Positions 5,653-13,205 of a DNA stretch of 16,107 nucleotides are shown here, in pieces. The first letter of the stretch is position 1. Each line of letters begins with the position of its first letter. Below the pieces are notes generated by a model. It was not told the origin of the DNA. It was given only the letters and a program-made list of their open reading frames with translations, and ran no database searches. Where the stretch lies: NCBI GenBank assembly GCA_944388645.1, contig CALXJO010000011.1, forward strand, positions 1-16,107. The letters run 5' to 3'. The stretch is from an uncultured Clostridia bacterium (GTDB taxonomy: Bacteria > Bacillota > Clostridia > TANB77 > CAG-508). The position numbers were made by a program, and so were the translations under genes.

Positions 5653-7434
5653 TTGAAAGAAAATAAAAAAATTTTAAAAGATATGTTATCTTCTTCTAAA
5701 CAATATCTTCACAAGATTTTTTACGAAGATGAAACTAATTCTTATGACTTTACTCTTCCAGATACAACAAATGCTATTGTTGCTGATAAGTCTACAAACT
5801 ATAGTGCTGATAATGGAACATTAAATTTAGATAATGAAACTCTTCAAAGTGCAGATACAAGTAATGATAAGGTTTTTCAGAGCTTAGATGTGAATTTAGA
5901 ATATATGAAGACTAGATTTAATACTTTAATTAATTCAGATATTAAAATCAGAGAATTTACTTTAAATGCCAGAAATAAGCAGTATAATGCATTTTTGGTT
6001 TATATAGATGGCATGATTAGTCAAGATATTATGAATAATTATATTCTAAAGCCTTTAATGCTTAAAAATTCTGCAAATTCTTATGAAGGAAATCAAAATC
6101 GTATTGTTGCTGAGGCAAAAACAAATAACATTACTGTTAGAAAAGTTAAAAAATTTAATATTATAGAGTATATCTCCAATTGTTTGCTTCCTCAAAACAC
6201 TGTTGAAAATCGTACTAAGTTTGACGATATTGTAGCAGATATAAATTCTGGAAGTTGTGCTCTTTTTATTGATACTTTAGATATTTGTTTTAGTATTGAA
6301 GTTAAAGGATTTGAGAGGCGTGGTCTTACAAGTCCTAACAATGAGATTATTGTGCGTGGACCACAAGTTGGTTTTACAGAGAATTTACGTACTAATACTT
6401 CTCTTCTAAGAAGATATATTAATAATGAAAATCTTATAATTGAATCAATTAATGTTGGTAAATTAAGTAAAACATCTTGTGCTATATGTTATTTAAAAAA
6501 TGTTGCAAATACGGACTTGGTATCAGAAGTACGTTATAGATTAAATAATCTAGGAGTTGATTATCTTATCTCTTCCGGACAGTTAGAGCAATTAATTCAA
6601 GATAGTGATTTGTGTAGCCTTCCTCAGATGGTTTCTACAGAAAGGCCTGATAGAGCCGCAAACTTGTTGTATCAAGGTAGAGTTTGCATAATTGTAAATG
6701 GTAGCCCCTATGTCCTAATTGCTCCTGGAATTTTATCAGACTTTTTAGAATCTCCAGAAGATTTAAATTTAAAACATCAGTATTCAAATTTTGCAAGAGT
6801 ATTAAGAATTGTTTCAGCAGTTATTGCCTTACTTCTGCCTGGAGTCTATATAGCTATAACAAATTTTCATCAAGAACTAATTCCTACAGAGCTATTATAT
6901 GCAATTATCTCATCTAGGGAATTTGTTCCATTTCCAATACTTTTTGAGATACTTGTTATGGAGTTTTCTTTTGAACTTATTAGGGAAGCTTCCTTAAGAG
7001 TTCCATCTCCTATTGGACCTACCATTGGAATTGTTGGTGCGCTTATATTAGGTCAAGCTGCAGTTGAAGCAAATATAGTAAGTCCTATTTTAATTATCAT
7101 TGTTGCTTTAACTGGTATATGTTCTTTTGCAGTTCCAGATTTTTCTCTTAGTTTCCATTTTAGAATTATGAGATTTATATATATTCTTTTGGGAGCAATG
7201 GCAGGCTTTTTAGGAATTGCTGCAGGTGTATGTGTACATTTAATTGTTATATGTAATATGAAATCTTTTGGAATTTATTATTTAGAAACAAATTTATTTA
7301 AAAAGAATAATGTAGGAAATGGTATAATTCTTCATCCTGCTTTTGATAGAGAAGATCGTTCAGGATTTTTAAAGACTAAAAGACCTAAAATTCAAGATGA
7401 AATTAGTATGAAGTGGAAATATAATAAAAATTAA
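5653..7434 (+). CDS. GerA-family spore germinant receptor subunit A
   Basis: This is the 593-aa A subunit of a Ger nutrient receptor in the spore inner membrane. The start I choose is TTG 5653, because SD GGGAGG (5641-5646) lies 6 nt before it; an upstream in-frame TTG at 5632 lies before that SD. The hydrophilic N-terminal domain (about 1-375) begins with a D/N/S/T-rich stretch at about 25-75. It then carries the family signature SPNNEIIVRGPQVGFTEN and LRTNTSLLRRYI (about 227-255). SRPDRA-like ERPDRAANLLYQGR and the IVNGSPYVLIAP strand precede the membrane domain. About five to six hydrophobic segments follow (about 380-535), including REASLRVPSPIGPTIGIVGA. The usual RGPREG is RGPQVG here. 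The B and C subunit genes follow in the same direction. The layout resembles gerA/gerK operons, but the germinant cannot be predicted. Confidence 0.93.
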   Translation: MKENKKILKDMLSSSKQYLHKIFYEDETNSYDFTLPDTTNAIVADKSTNYSADNGTLNLDNETLQSADTSNDKVFQSLDVNLEYMKTRFNTLINSDIKIREFTLNARNKQYNAFLVYIDGMISQDIMNNYILKPLMLKNSANSYEGNQNRIVAEAKTNNITVRKVKKFNIIEYISNCLLPQNTVENRTKFDDIVADINSGSCALFIDTLDICFSIEVKGFERRGLTSPNNEIIVRGPQVGFTENLRTNTSLLRRYINNENLIIESINVGKLSKTSCAICYLKNVANTDLVSEVRYRLNNLGVDYLISSGQLEQLIQDSDLCSLPQMVSTERPDRAANLLYQGRVCIIVNGSPYVLIAPGILSDFLESPEDLNLKHQYSNFARVLRIVSAVIALLLPGVYIAITNFHQELIPTELLYAIISSREFVPFPILFEILVMEFSFELIREASLRVPSPIGPTIGIVGALILGQAAVEANIVSPILIIIVALTGICSFAVPDFSLSFHFRIMRFIYILLGAMAGFLGIAAGVCVHLIVICNMKSFGIYYLETNLFKKNNVGNGIILHPAFDREDRSGFLKTKRPKIQDEISMKWKYNKN

Positions 7435-7455
7435 ATTATCTTTAAACTAGTTTAA

Positions 7456-7558
7456 GAAGATTGATATATTTATTCAAATTTTTATAGTTTTTTGCTGTCG
7501 CTTCGCTCCAAAATACTGCGCAAAACTAAAAAATTTTCAAAATATATCAATAATCTTC
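7456..7558. repeat. Long imperfect palindrome between the germination A and B genes
   Basis: Left arm 7456-7495 and right arm 7518-7558 are near reverse complements with small bulges. Both share the elements GAAGATT, TTGATATATTT, AAATTTTT, TAGTTTT and TTTTGC. The loop is about 22 nt and includes CTGTCGCTTCGCTCC. It fills most of the 167-nt gap between subunit genes that are normally close together. The transcript could form a long AU-rich hairpin. It could be a MITE-like insertion or an element that lowers expression of the downstream genes; the sequence does not decide. Confidence 0.7.
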
Positions 7559-7601
7559 CAAGACTAATAATTAAGTTTCTGCTAAAGAGAAAGGATTTTT
7601 T

Positions 7602-8705
7602 ATGAATATTAATAAAGTTAGTACTATAGAAGCTATTGCTTTAATTTTAATTCTTACGATTAATAGATTATCTATAAGTTTACCTCAAGATATCATTCTT
7701 TCTTGTGGGTCTTCTTCTATATTGAATGTTATTTATATTAGTATAATTGCAATAATTTTTACAATTATTATTGTTAAATTGTTTAAAAGATTTGCTGGTT
7801 CAGATATAGTTGATGTTTCTAGTTTTCTTGGTGGAAAAGTTTTAAGAAATATTGTAGGAATTTTTCTAATATTATATATAATTTCTATTTCTTCTTTATT
7901 ATTAAGATATTTTTCAGAAACATTAAAAGTTTTATATTATTTTGATACTCCTGTTATTTATATTTTACTATTTTTTATAGGTGTATGTATTATTTCCAAT
8001 ATTTTTGGTGGTCATAGTATTATTAAAACTAATCTTATAGTGTGCATTATTATGTTAATTGGTCTTATTATCTCATTTTTATCTGTTACTCCAAATATGA
8101 CTATTCAAAGGGCACTTCCGATACTTGGTTATGGAGCAGATAAAACCTTCTTCTATGGACTTACAAATTTAATTGCTTTTAATGGTTTACTTATTTTATA
8201 TTTAGTACCTCCAATGTTATCAAACAAGGAGGATTTTAAAAAAGTTGCTATTATATCTATTATTATTACTGCTATATTAATAGTCTTCGCTGTTGGAAGT
8301 GTCTTACTTGCATTTTCGTTTAGTACAGAGATTGATAAAATATCATCATTATACATGTTATTATCAAATAATGTATTTGGCAAATACTTGCAACATCCAG
8401 AATCATTGTTCTCGTTTACATGGGTTTTATCTTTTATGAGTTATATAAATATAGCATGTATGCTTTGTATACAATTAGTAAAAAAAGTTACAAATGTAAA
8501 AAATGGCAAACCATTAATTATTCCAATATCACTTATTATATTTGCCTTAGCATTGTTACCAAAAAATCTTGTATATGCACACCAGATAGAATATTCTCTA
8601 TATACATTTGTAAGCATCCCTCTACTATTTATAATACTCCCTGCTATTCTAATCTTTGCAAATAGGAAATATAAAAAAATTCATAGAAACAACTATGATG
8701 TTTAA
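7602..8705 (+). CDS. GerAB/GerKB-type endospore germination permease, receptor subunit B
   Basis: This 367-aa integral membrane protein of the APC-transporter-like GerAB/GerKB family is the subunit thought to bind germinant. It is almost entirely hydrophobic, with about ten membrane segments starting at residue 8 (ISTIEAIALILILTIN-like) and ending near residue 355, followed by a short basic tail (NRKYKKIHRNN). Family features are the N-terminal helix with LSISLPQD, the SSLLLRYFSETLKVLYYFDTP segment between early helices, and the CCC-less ILYLVPPMLSNKEDFKK loop after helix 6. The start is ATG 7602, with SD GAAAGGA 6 nt upstream. The C subunit gene begins 22 nt after its stop, and the A subunit gene lies upstream beyond the palindrome. 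The order A-B-C is the standard receptor operon. Ligand specificity is unknown. Confidence 0.93.
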   Translation: MNINKVSTIEAIALILILTINRLSISLPQDIILSCGSSSILNVIYISIIAIIFTIIIVKLFKRFAGSDIVDVSSFLGGKVLRNIVGIFLILYIISISSLLLRYFSETLKVLYYFDTPVIYILLFFIGVCIISNIFGGHSIIKTNLIVCIIMLIGLIISFLSVTPNMTIQRALPILGYGADKTFFYGLTNLIAFNGLLILYLVPPMLSNKEDFKKVAIISIIITAILIVFAVGSVLLAFSFSTEIDKISSLYMLLSNNVFGKYLQHPESLFSFTWVLSFMSYINIACMLCIQLVKKVTNVKNGKPLIIPISLIIFALALLPKNLVYAHQIEYSLYTFVSIPLLFIILPAILIFANRKYKKIHRNNYDV

Positions 8706-8727
8706 TATACTTATAGGAGGATAAGTT

Positions 8728-9999
8728 ATGAAAATATTGACTCATTTTAGAAAGATTGCTATTATTTTTTTAAGTATTTTTATTGTATTGTTTGCTCTAT
8801 CAGGTGCTTATAACACTCAAAATATAGATAGATTAGCTTATGTTATAGCTCTTGGGTTGGATGTTGGTGAAAATGAGCCATTAAAATTAAGTATTCAATT
8901 ATCAAGACCTGGTAGTACAAAAAGTTCTTCTGACCAAAGTTCAGATAATAATATTGTAAATTCTGTAGAATGTTCATCGATTGAATCTGGCCTAAATTTG
9001 TTTGATAGTTATATTAGTAGAAAGATAAATTTGTCACATTGTAAAGTAGTTGTGATTTCAGAAGAGTTAGCTTCTAAAGGTGTTTCAGATTATGCTTATA
9101 CTTTGCTAAATAGTGTAGAAATGAGTCCTCATGCAAATGTAATTATAAGCAAAAGTCCTTCTGAAAAGTTTTTAAATTCTTCTCAACCAATATTAGAATC
9201 ACTTGCTTCTAATTATTATGAGATTGCTCTTTCTTCTAGTGAATATACAGGTTTAACTCAAAATGTTACATTAATAAAATTCTTTTCAGATTATGTTGAT
9301 ACCTTTAGGAATCCAGTAGCAATTTTAGGAGCTGTAAACTCTAAAGATACAAATAGCTTGTCTAATTCTACAACTAATGCTTCTACTGATATGGCCTCTG
9401 ATATTAATAAAGATAGCTCCTATGTTGCAGGTCAAACTCCTATCTCTTCAAAAGATAATATTGAAAATATGGGACTTGCTGTATTTAATGGAGACAAATT
9501 GGTTGGTGAATTAAATGGTTTAGAGTCAATTTTTCATTTGATTGTTTCAAACCAATTAAAATCTTGTAATATTAGTATTCCAAATCCTTTAGGCGATTCT
9601 GACAGTATTGACGTTAATCTAAGTCTTAAAAGTTCTACTAAAAATAATGTTCAGTTCGTAAATGGAAGTCCTTATATTACAAGTAATATTCAACTTAATA
9701 TAAAGATTTTATCTGCAACAGAGCAATCAAGTAAAAGTGATTCCGATTATTTTTCTGATGAAAATATGAAGCAAATTGAAGAAGCTTGTAATAAATATTT
9801 ATCAGAAAATATTACTAATTATTTATATAAAACATCCAAAGAATACCATTCAGATATAGATGGATTTGGAAAACATGCAGTTAAATATTTTTTAACTATG
9901 CAAGAATGGAATGATTATAATTGGTTAGATAACTATAAAAATAGTACATTTAATGTTACAGTAGATAGTACATTAAAATCTGGTTATACATTTTTATAG
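8728..9999 (+). CDS. Ger(x)C-family germinant receptor subunit C, without lipobox cysteine
   Basis: This is the 423-aa C subunit of the receptor. The start is ATG 8728 behind SD TAGGAGG, 22 nt after the B gene. An N-terminal hydrophobic segment (residues 10-26) is followed by NIDRLAYVIALGLDVG, which corresponds to the conserved start of the mature protein in Ger(x)C lipoproteins, and then the SIQLSRPG strand. Known relatives have LSGC, whose cysteine is lipidated by Lgt. This protein reads LSGA (Ala27, codon GCT at 8806-8808) and has no nearby cysteine, so it should be either a membrane-anchored or a cleaved protein. A Ser/Asn/Thr-rich insert at about 210-245 (NSLSNSTTNASTDMASD) makes it slightly longer than typical. 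The C-terminal domain (about 270-420) includes the usual EACNKYLSENI helix and DIDGFGKHAVKYF. A repeat element starts at its stop codon. Confidence 0.9.
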   Translation: MKILTHFRKIAIIFLSIFIVLFALSGAYNTQNIDRLAYVIALGLDVGENEPLKLSIQLSRPGSTKSSSDQSSDNNIVNSVECSSIESGLNLFDSYISRKINLSHCKVVVISEELASKGVSDYAYTLLNSVEMSPHANVIISKSPSEKFLNSSQPILESLASNYYEIALSSSEYTGLTQNVTLIKFFSDYVDTFRNPVAILGAVNSKDTNSLSNSTTNASTDMASDINKDSSYVAGQTPISSKDNIENMGLAVFNGDKLVGELNGLESIFHLIVSNQLKSCNISIPNPLGDSDSIDVNLSLKSSTKNNVQFVNGSPYITSNIQLNIKILSATEQSSKSDSDYFSDENMKQIEEACNKYLSENITNYLYKTSKEYHSDIDGFGKHAVKYFLTMQEWNDYNWLDNYKNSTFNVTVDSTLKSGYTFL

Positions 10000-10188
10000 G
10001 GTGTTTTGGGGGACACTTCTCCGAGACATCTAAAAGGTGTTTTTGGGGACACTTCTCCGAGACACCTAAAAGGTGTTTTTGGGGACACGTCTGTTAAATA
10101 TATAAATTTTTTTGGAGACCTGTCCCCAAAAACAGCTAAAAGATGTTTTTTTAAAGTGTCCCCCAAAAACACCCACCCCAAAACACCC
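9999..10188. repeat. Composite REP/MITE-like repeat element
   Basis: Two tandem 36-bp units (10000-10035 and 10036-10071) differ at only two positions and are followed by a truncated third copy (10072 to about 10090). An inner hairpin pairs GGGGACA and GTCT (10081-10092) with AGAC and TGTCCCC (10116-10127), with one mismatch. The outer ends are inverted: 9999-10018 matches the complement of 10154-10174 with one extra base, and a second partial copy of the end follows at 10175-10188. It contains many GGGGAC/GTCCCC motifs flanked by T or A runs. Apparent open frames on both strands here only reflect the repeats. It starts inside the last base of the gerC-type stop codon. No transposase is nearby, so if it is mobile it would move by another element's enzyme. 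Confidence 0.85.
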
Positions 10189-10193
10189 AAAAT

Positions 10194-10222
10194 AAATCGC
10201 CCCATTTAGGAGCGATTTTTAT
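10194..10222. terminator. Bidirectional terminator between the germination operon and ftsH
   Basis: AAATCGC (10194-10200) pairs with GCGATTT (10212-10218), and CC/GG inside extends the stem past a single bulged A. A T-rich tract (10216-10224) follows on the plus strand and an A/T-rich tract on the other side. It lies 12 nt past the ftsH stop and downstream of the repeat element, between convergent transcription units. Confidence 0.7.
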
Positions 10223-10230
10223 TTATGTTT

Positions 10231-12087
10231 TTATTCAAATAATTTTTCAAATTCTTCTCCAGAAATTACTTCTTTTTCTATTAGTAATGCTGCAAGTTCG
10301 TGTAATTTATCTAAGTGTTGCATTAGTATATTTTGTGCTTTAACATATGCTTCATCTATTAATCTCTTTACTTCTAGTCCTATTGCATTTTCCATTCCTT
10401 CACCAAAGAATTGCATTTGATAAGGGTCTTTTTCTAGATTTATGCTAAGTGGTCCTATTTTATCACTCATTCCATAAATTGTAACCATATTTTTAGCAAT
10501 ATCTGTAGCAACTTCTAAGTCATTACTTGCACCAGTTGATATATCATTTAATATAATTTTTTCTGAAGCTCTTCCTCCAAGTAGTGCAACTAGTTTTTCT
10601 AGCATTTCTGTTTTTGATATATAATATTTATCTTCATTTGTTTTATACATTGTATAACCGCCAGCAATGCCTCTTGGTATTATTGATACTTCTTTTACAT
10701 CTTTTTGTGTTTCTAAGAATCTGCTTACTATTGCATGTCCTGCTTCATGGTAAGCTGTTAGTCTCTTATCTTTATCAGACATTATCTTGCTATGTTTCTC
10801 AACTCCAACAGTTACTTTCTTTAACGCATCATCTATATCTTTATTAGTAATTGCTTCATGTTTTTTGATTGTTGCAATTATTGCTGCTTCGTTTATAATA
10901 TTGGCAAGTTCTGCTCCTGTAAATCCTGCTGTATCTCCTGCAATTGTTTTTAGACTTACATCAGGAGCTAATTTCTTATCTTTTGCATGTATTTCTAAGA
11001 TTTTTTCTCTTCCATTCATGTCTGGAAGTCCTATTGTTATTTGTCTATCAAATCTTCCTGGTCTTAATAAAGCTTTATCTAACATTTCTGGTCTATTTGT
11101 AGCTGCAAGAACTATTACAGTATGATCAGAATCAAAACCATCCATTTCCACAAGTAATTGGTTTAATGTTTGGTTGTTTTCCGTCTCTGCTCCAGAGGCA
11201 TCTGTTCTTCTTGCACCAATTGCATCTATCTCATCTATAAATATTATTGCTGGAGACATCTTTTTTGCTCTTTCAAATAGCTTTCTTACTCTAGAAGCTC
11301 CAAGACCTGCAAACATCTCTATAAATTCAGAACCACTCATTGGTATAAAAGGTACATCTGCTTCTCCAGCTATTGCTTTTGCAATTAATGTTTTACCAGT
11401 ACCTGGTTGTCCACATAATAAAACTCCTTTTGGAATTTTAGCTCCCATTTTATAGAATTCATCAGGATTTTTTAAGAAATTAACAATTTCTATCATTTCT
11501 TGTTTTTCTTCATCTAATCCTGCAACATCGTCAAAAGTTGTTTTTACGTCCTCTTCTTCTGGATCATATACTTTTCCTTTGCTTCCAAGTCCTTGCATTT
11601 GTATTATTAGAACAAATAATACAACTAATAAAATTGTTGGTAATAATGTAAATAATCTATCTGTAATAGTTAAAAATATACTTTGTCTTACTTGAACTAA
11701 TTCAATGTAATTTCCATTTTGTACTTCATCTTGTACTAATTCTATAAATGCTTGTGTACTTGGAACAATTACAGTTTTTGGTTCTTCTTGGTCTTTTAGC
11801 TTGGCTTCAACAGTTGTACTTCCAACAGTCATTGTTACTTTTTCAACATTACCTTCATCTATTTGTTTTATTAAATCAGTATATGAAAGCTCATCTTCGC
11901 CTATAGTCTCTTTGTTTTTATTTTCTTGTATTGAAACAAATACAATTAATAATATTAAAGCGATTAAAATTATTATAGATATTACATATAATAATATTTT
12001 TTTAGACTCTTCTTTTTCTTTTTTACTTTTTTTATTTTTCTTTGAATCGTCTTCTTGCATTTTGTTTTCTTTTTCTTTATTTTTCAA
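10231..12087 (-). CDS. ftsH: ATP-dependent zinc metalloprotease FtsH
   Basis: This is a 618-aa membrane-bound AAA+ protease that extracts and degrades misfolded or regulatory membrane proteins. The start is TTG 12087, chosen because SD AGAGGAG (12096-12102) precedes it and the ATG at codon 10 has no SD. A very lysine/glutamate-rich N-terminus is followed by TM1 (about 31-53), an extracytoplasmic domain and TM2 (about 145-165). The AAA module has Walker A GQPGTGKT (226-233), pore loop MFAGLG (258-263), Walker B IIFIDEID (Asp285, Glu286) and the second region of homology TNRPEMLDKALLRPGRFD. The zinc site is HEAGH (447-451) plus Asp523 in TGASNDLE. Two positions differ from the usual sequence: Walker A normally reads GPPGTGKT and the pore loop FVG; here they are GQP and FAG. 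It is the last gene of the minus-strand operon, 27 nt after the membrane protein gene. Confidence 0.97.
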   Translation of the reverse strand: MKNKEKENKMQEDDSKKNKKSKKEKEESKKILLYVISIIILIALILLIVFVSIQENKNKETIGEDELSYTDLIKQIDEGNVEKVTMTVGSTTVEAKLKDQEEPKTVIVPSTQAFIELVQDEVQNGNYIELVQVRQSIFLTITDRLFTLLPTILLVVLFVLIIQMQGLGSKGKVYDPEEEDVKTTFDDVAGLDEEKQEMIEIVNFLKNPDEFYKMGAKIPKGVLLCGQPGTGKTLIAKAIAGEADVPFIPMSGSEFIEMFAGLGASRVRKLFERAKKMSPAIIFIDEIDAIGARRTDASGAETENNQTLNQLLVEMDGFDSDHTVIVLAATNRPEMLDKALLRPGRFDRQITIGLPDMNGREKILEIHAKDKKLAPDVSLKTIAGDTAGFTGAELANIINEAAIIATIKKHEAITNKDIDDALKKVTVGVEKHSKIMSDKDKRLTAYHEAGHAIVSRFLETQKDVKEVSIIPRGIAGGYTMYKTNEDKYYISKTEMLEKLVALLGGRASEKIILNDISTGASNDLEVATDIAKNMVTIYGMSDKIGPLSINLEKDPYQMQFFGEGMENAIGLEVKRLIDEAYVKAQNILMQHLDKLHELAALLIEKEVISGEEFEKLFE

Positions 12088-12114
12088 GATATCTGCTCCT
12101 CTCTATTCCTTTTG

Positions 12115-13176
12115 TTAAACATTGCTTCCTTCTGGCTTCTCACCAGTATCAGAATCCTTTTGCTTACCTGCATTTTCACCAGACTCTTTTTCTTTTTGCT
12201 CTTTCTTTTCTTCTTTTCTTTTTTCTTCTTCTTTTTTGTCTTCTTCTTTCTGCCTATCTAATTCTGCTCTTACTTTTTCTTGTTCTGATTTTAGTTTATC
12301 TAATTCCATTTGTCTTTTTATATAATCAGATTTAATTATTAATATTGCAGCAACCATATATATATAAGAAATTGCTGTGTACATTATTTGGAAGTATTTT
12401 ATTGTATAACCTGTAAATGCATTTAAAATTATATATAAAATATTTAGAATTATTGGAAGAGTTAATGCATGAACTCCCATACTGAAACATGCTGAGAATT
12501 TAATTTTCATTCCAGCAATTCTTGAAACAATTAAACCTAATAAAGCAAGTACCAGTGTATCCATTAATATGCTAGTTAAATATATTGCAAACATGTATAT
12601 AAATTCTACTATTGCAACAGAAATATAAACTTGTGATTGATTAGCATAAATGTAATCTAATACAGACTGCTTGTCTAAATTTGTTATGTTATATTGTGAT
12701 AATATATCTGTATATGTAGTTTCTGTAATCGCTGTTAGCATTTCATTTTTTATTAGAATTTTATCTTTTAGAAGTATAATACCAGAATTTAAATCATTTA
12801 AATCTGTCCTATATTGTTCAATCTGTTCATCAGTTAAATCAGAAGTATCTACTATTATTTTTTGAGCAATAGTACTATTGGTATCTACTTCTAGCTTTTG
12901 ATTTGAATTTACTGTTAAAATTCCATCAGTATATGACATTTCTTGTACATTATCATTAAAATATATTACTGCACTTTGCATAGTAGTCGAAAATTGATAT
13001 ATTAATACTGCTACAACTATAATGGTGATAATTGCAACCATTTGTAGTAAGTATAAACAAGTTCTTCCCATGCCTTCAAGTCCAAATTGCTCATATTTAT
13101 CAAAATCTTTAATACTTTTTAATACAGTTTTAAAAAATCCATCTCTTTTTTTAGTTTGCTGTTTATTTTCTGGCAT
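12115..13176 (-). CDS. DUF1189-like integral membrane protein with charged coiled-coil tail
   Basis: This 353-aa membrane protein of unknown function most resembles the DUF1189 family. The start is ATG 13176, with SD AAGGAGAT (13183-13190) 6 nt upstream; the longer frame from TTG 13194 would start before that SD. The cytoplasmic N-terminus contains GFFKTVLKSIKDFDKYE, a family-like opening. TM1 (about 41-62) precedes an extracytoplasmic domain of about 120 residues with no cysteines. A cluster of four or so hydrophobic segments (about 180-280) follows. The tail (about 285-353) is a Lys/Glu/Gln-rich, probably coiled-coil stretch such as EEDKKEEEKRKEEKKEQ. It lies between cysS and ftsH with gaps of 29 and 27 nt, so co-expression is likely. 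A partnership with FtsH in membrane quality control is only inferred from position. Confidence 0.75.
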   Translation of the reverse strand: MPENKQQTKKRDGFFKTVLKSIKDFDKYEQFGLEGMGRTCLYLLQMVAIITIIVVAVLIYQFSTTMQSAVIYFNDNVQEMSYTDGILTVNSNQKLEVDTNSTIAQKIIVDTSDLTDEQIEQYRTDLNDLNSGIILLKDKILIKNEMLTAITETTYTDILSQYNITNLDKQSVLDYIYANQSQVYISVAIVEFIYMFAIYLTSILMDTLVLALLGLIVSRIAGMKIKFSACFSMGVHALTLPIILNILYIILNAFTGYTIKYFQIMYTAISYIYMVAAILIIKSDYIKRQMELDKLKSEQEKVRAELDRQKEEDKKEEEKRKEEKKEQKEKESGENAGKQKDSDTGEKPEGSNV

Positions 13177-13205
13177 TATAATATCTCCTTCCAAGCTATC
13201 CCCAT

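Noticed and set aside
9999..10090. Possible CRISPR array
   Set aside because: The 36-bp units are directly adjacent with no spacers between them, there are fewer than three full copies, and no cas genes are seen.
9984..10209. Open frames of 67 and 73 codons on both strands with repeated peptide units
   Set aside because: They arise from the 36-bp repeats being a multiple of three and lacking stops. Neither has an SD, and the peptides are low-complexity copies.
12042..12335. Phe/Leu-rich plus-strand frames opposite the charged tail and ftsH start
   Set aside because: They are the complement of Lys/Glu-rich coding sequence and span two real genes.
13177..13194. Start of the DUF1189-like protein at TTG 13194
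   Set aside because: The SD AAGGAGAT overlaps this stretch and points to ATG 13176.
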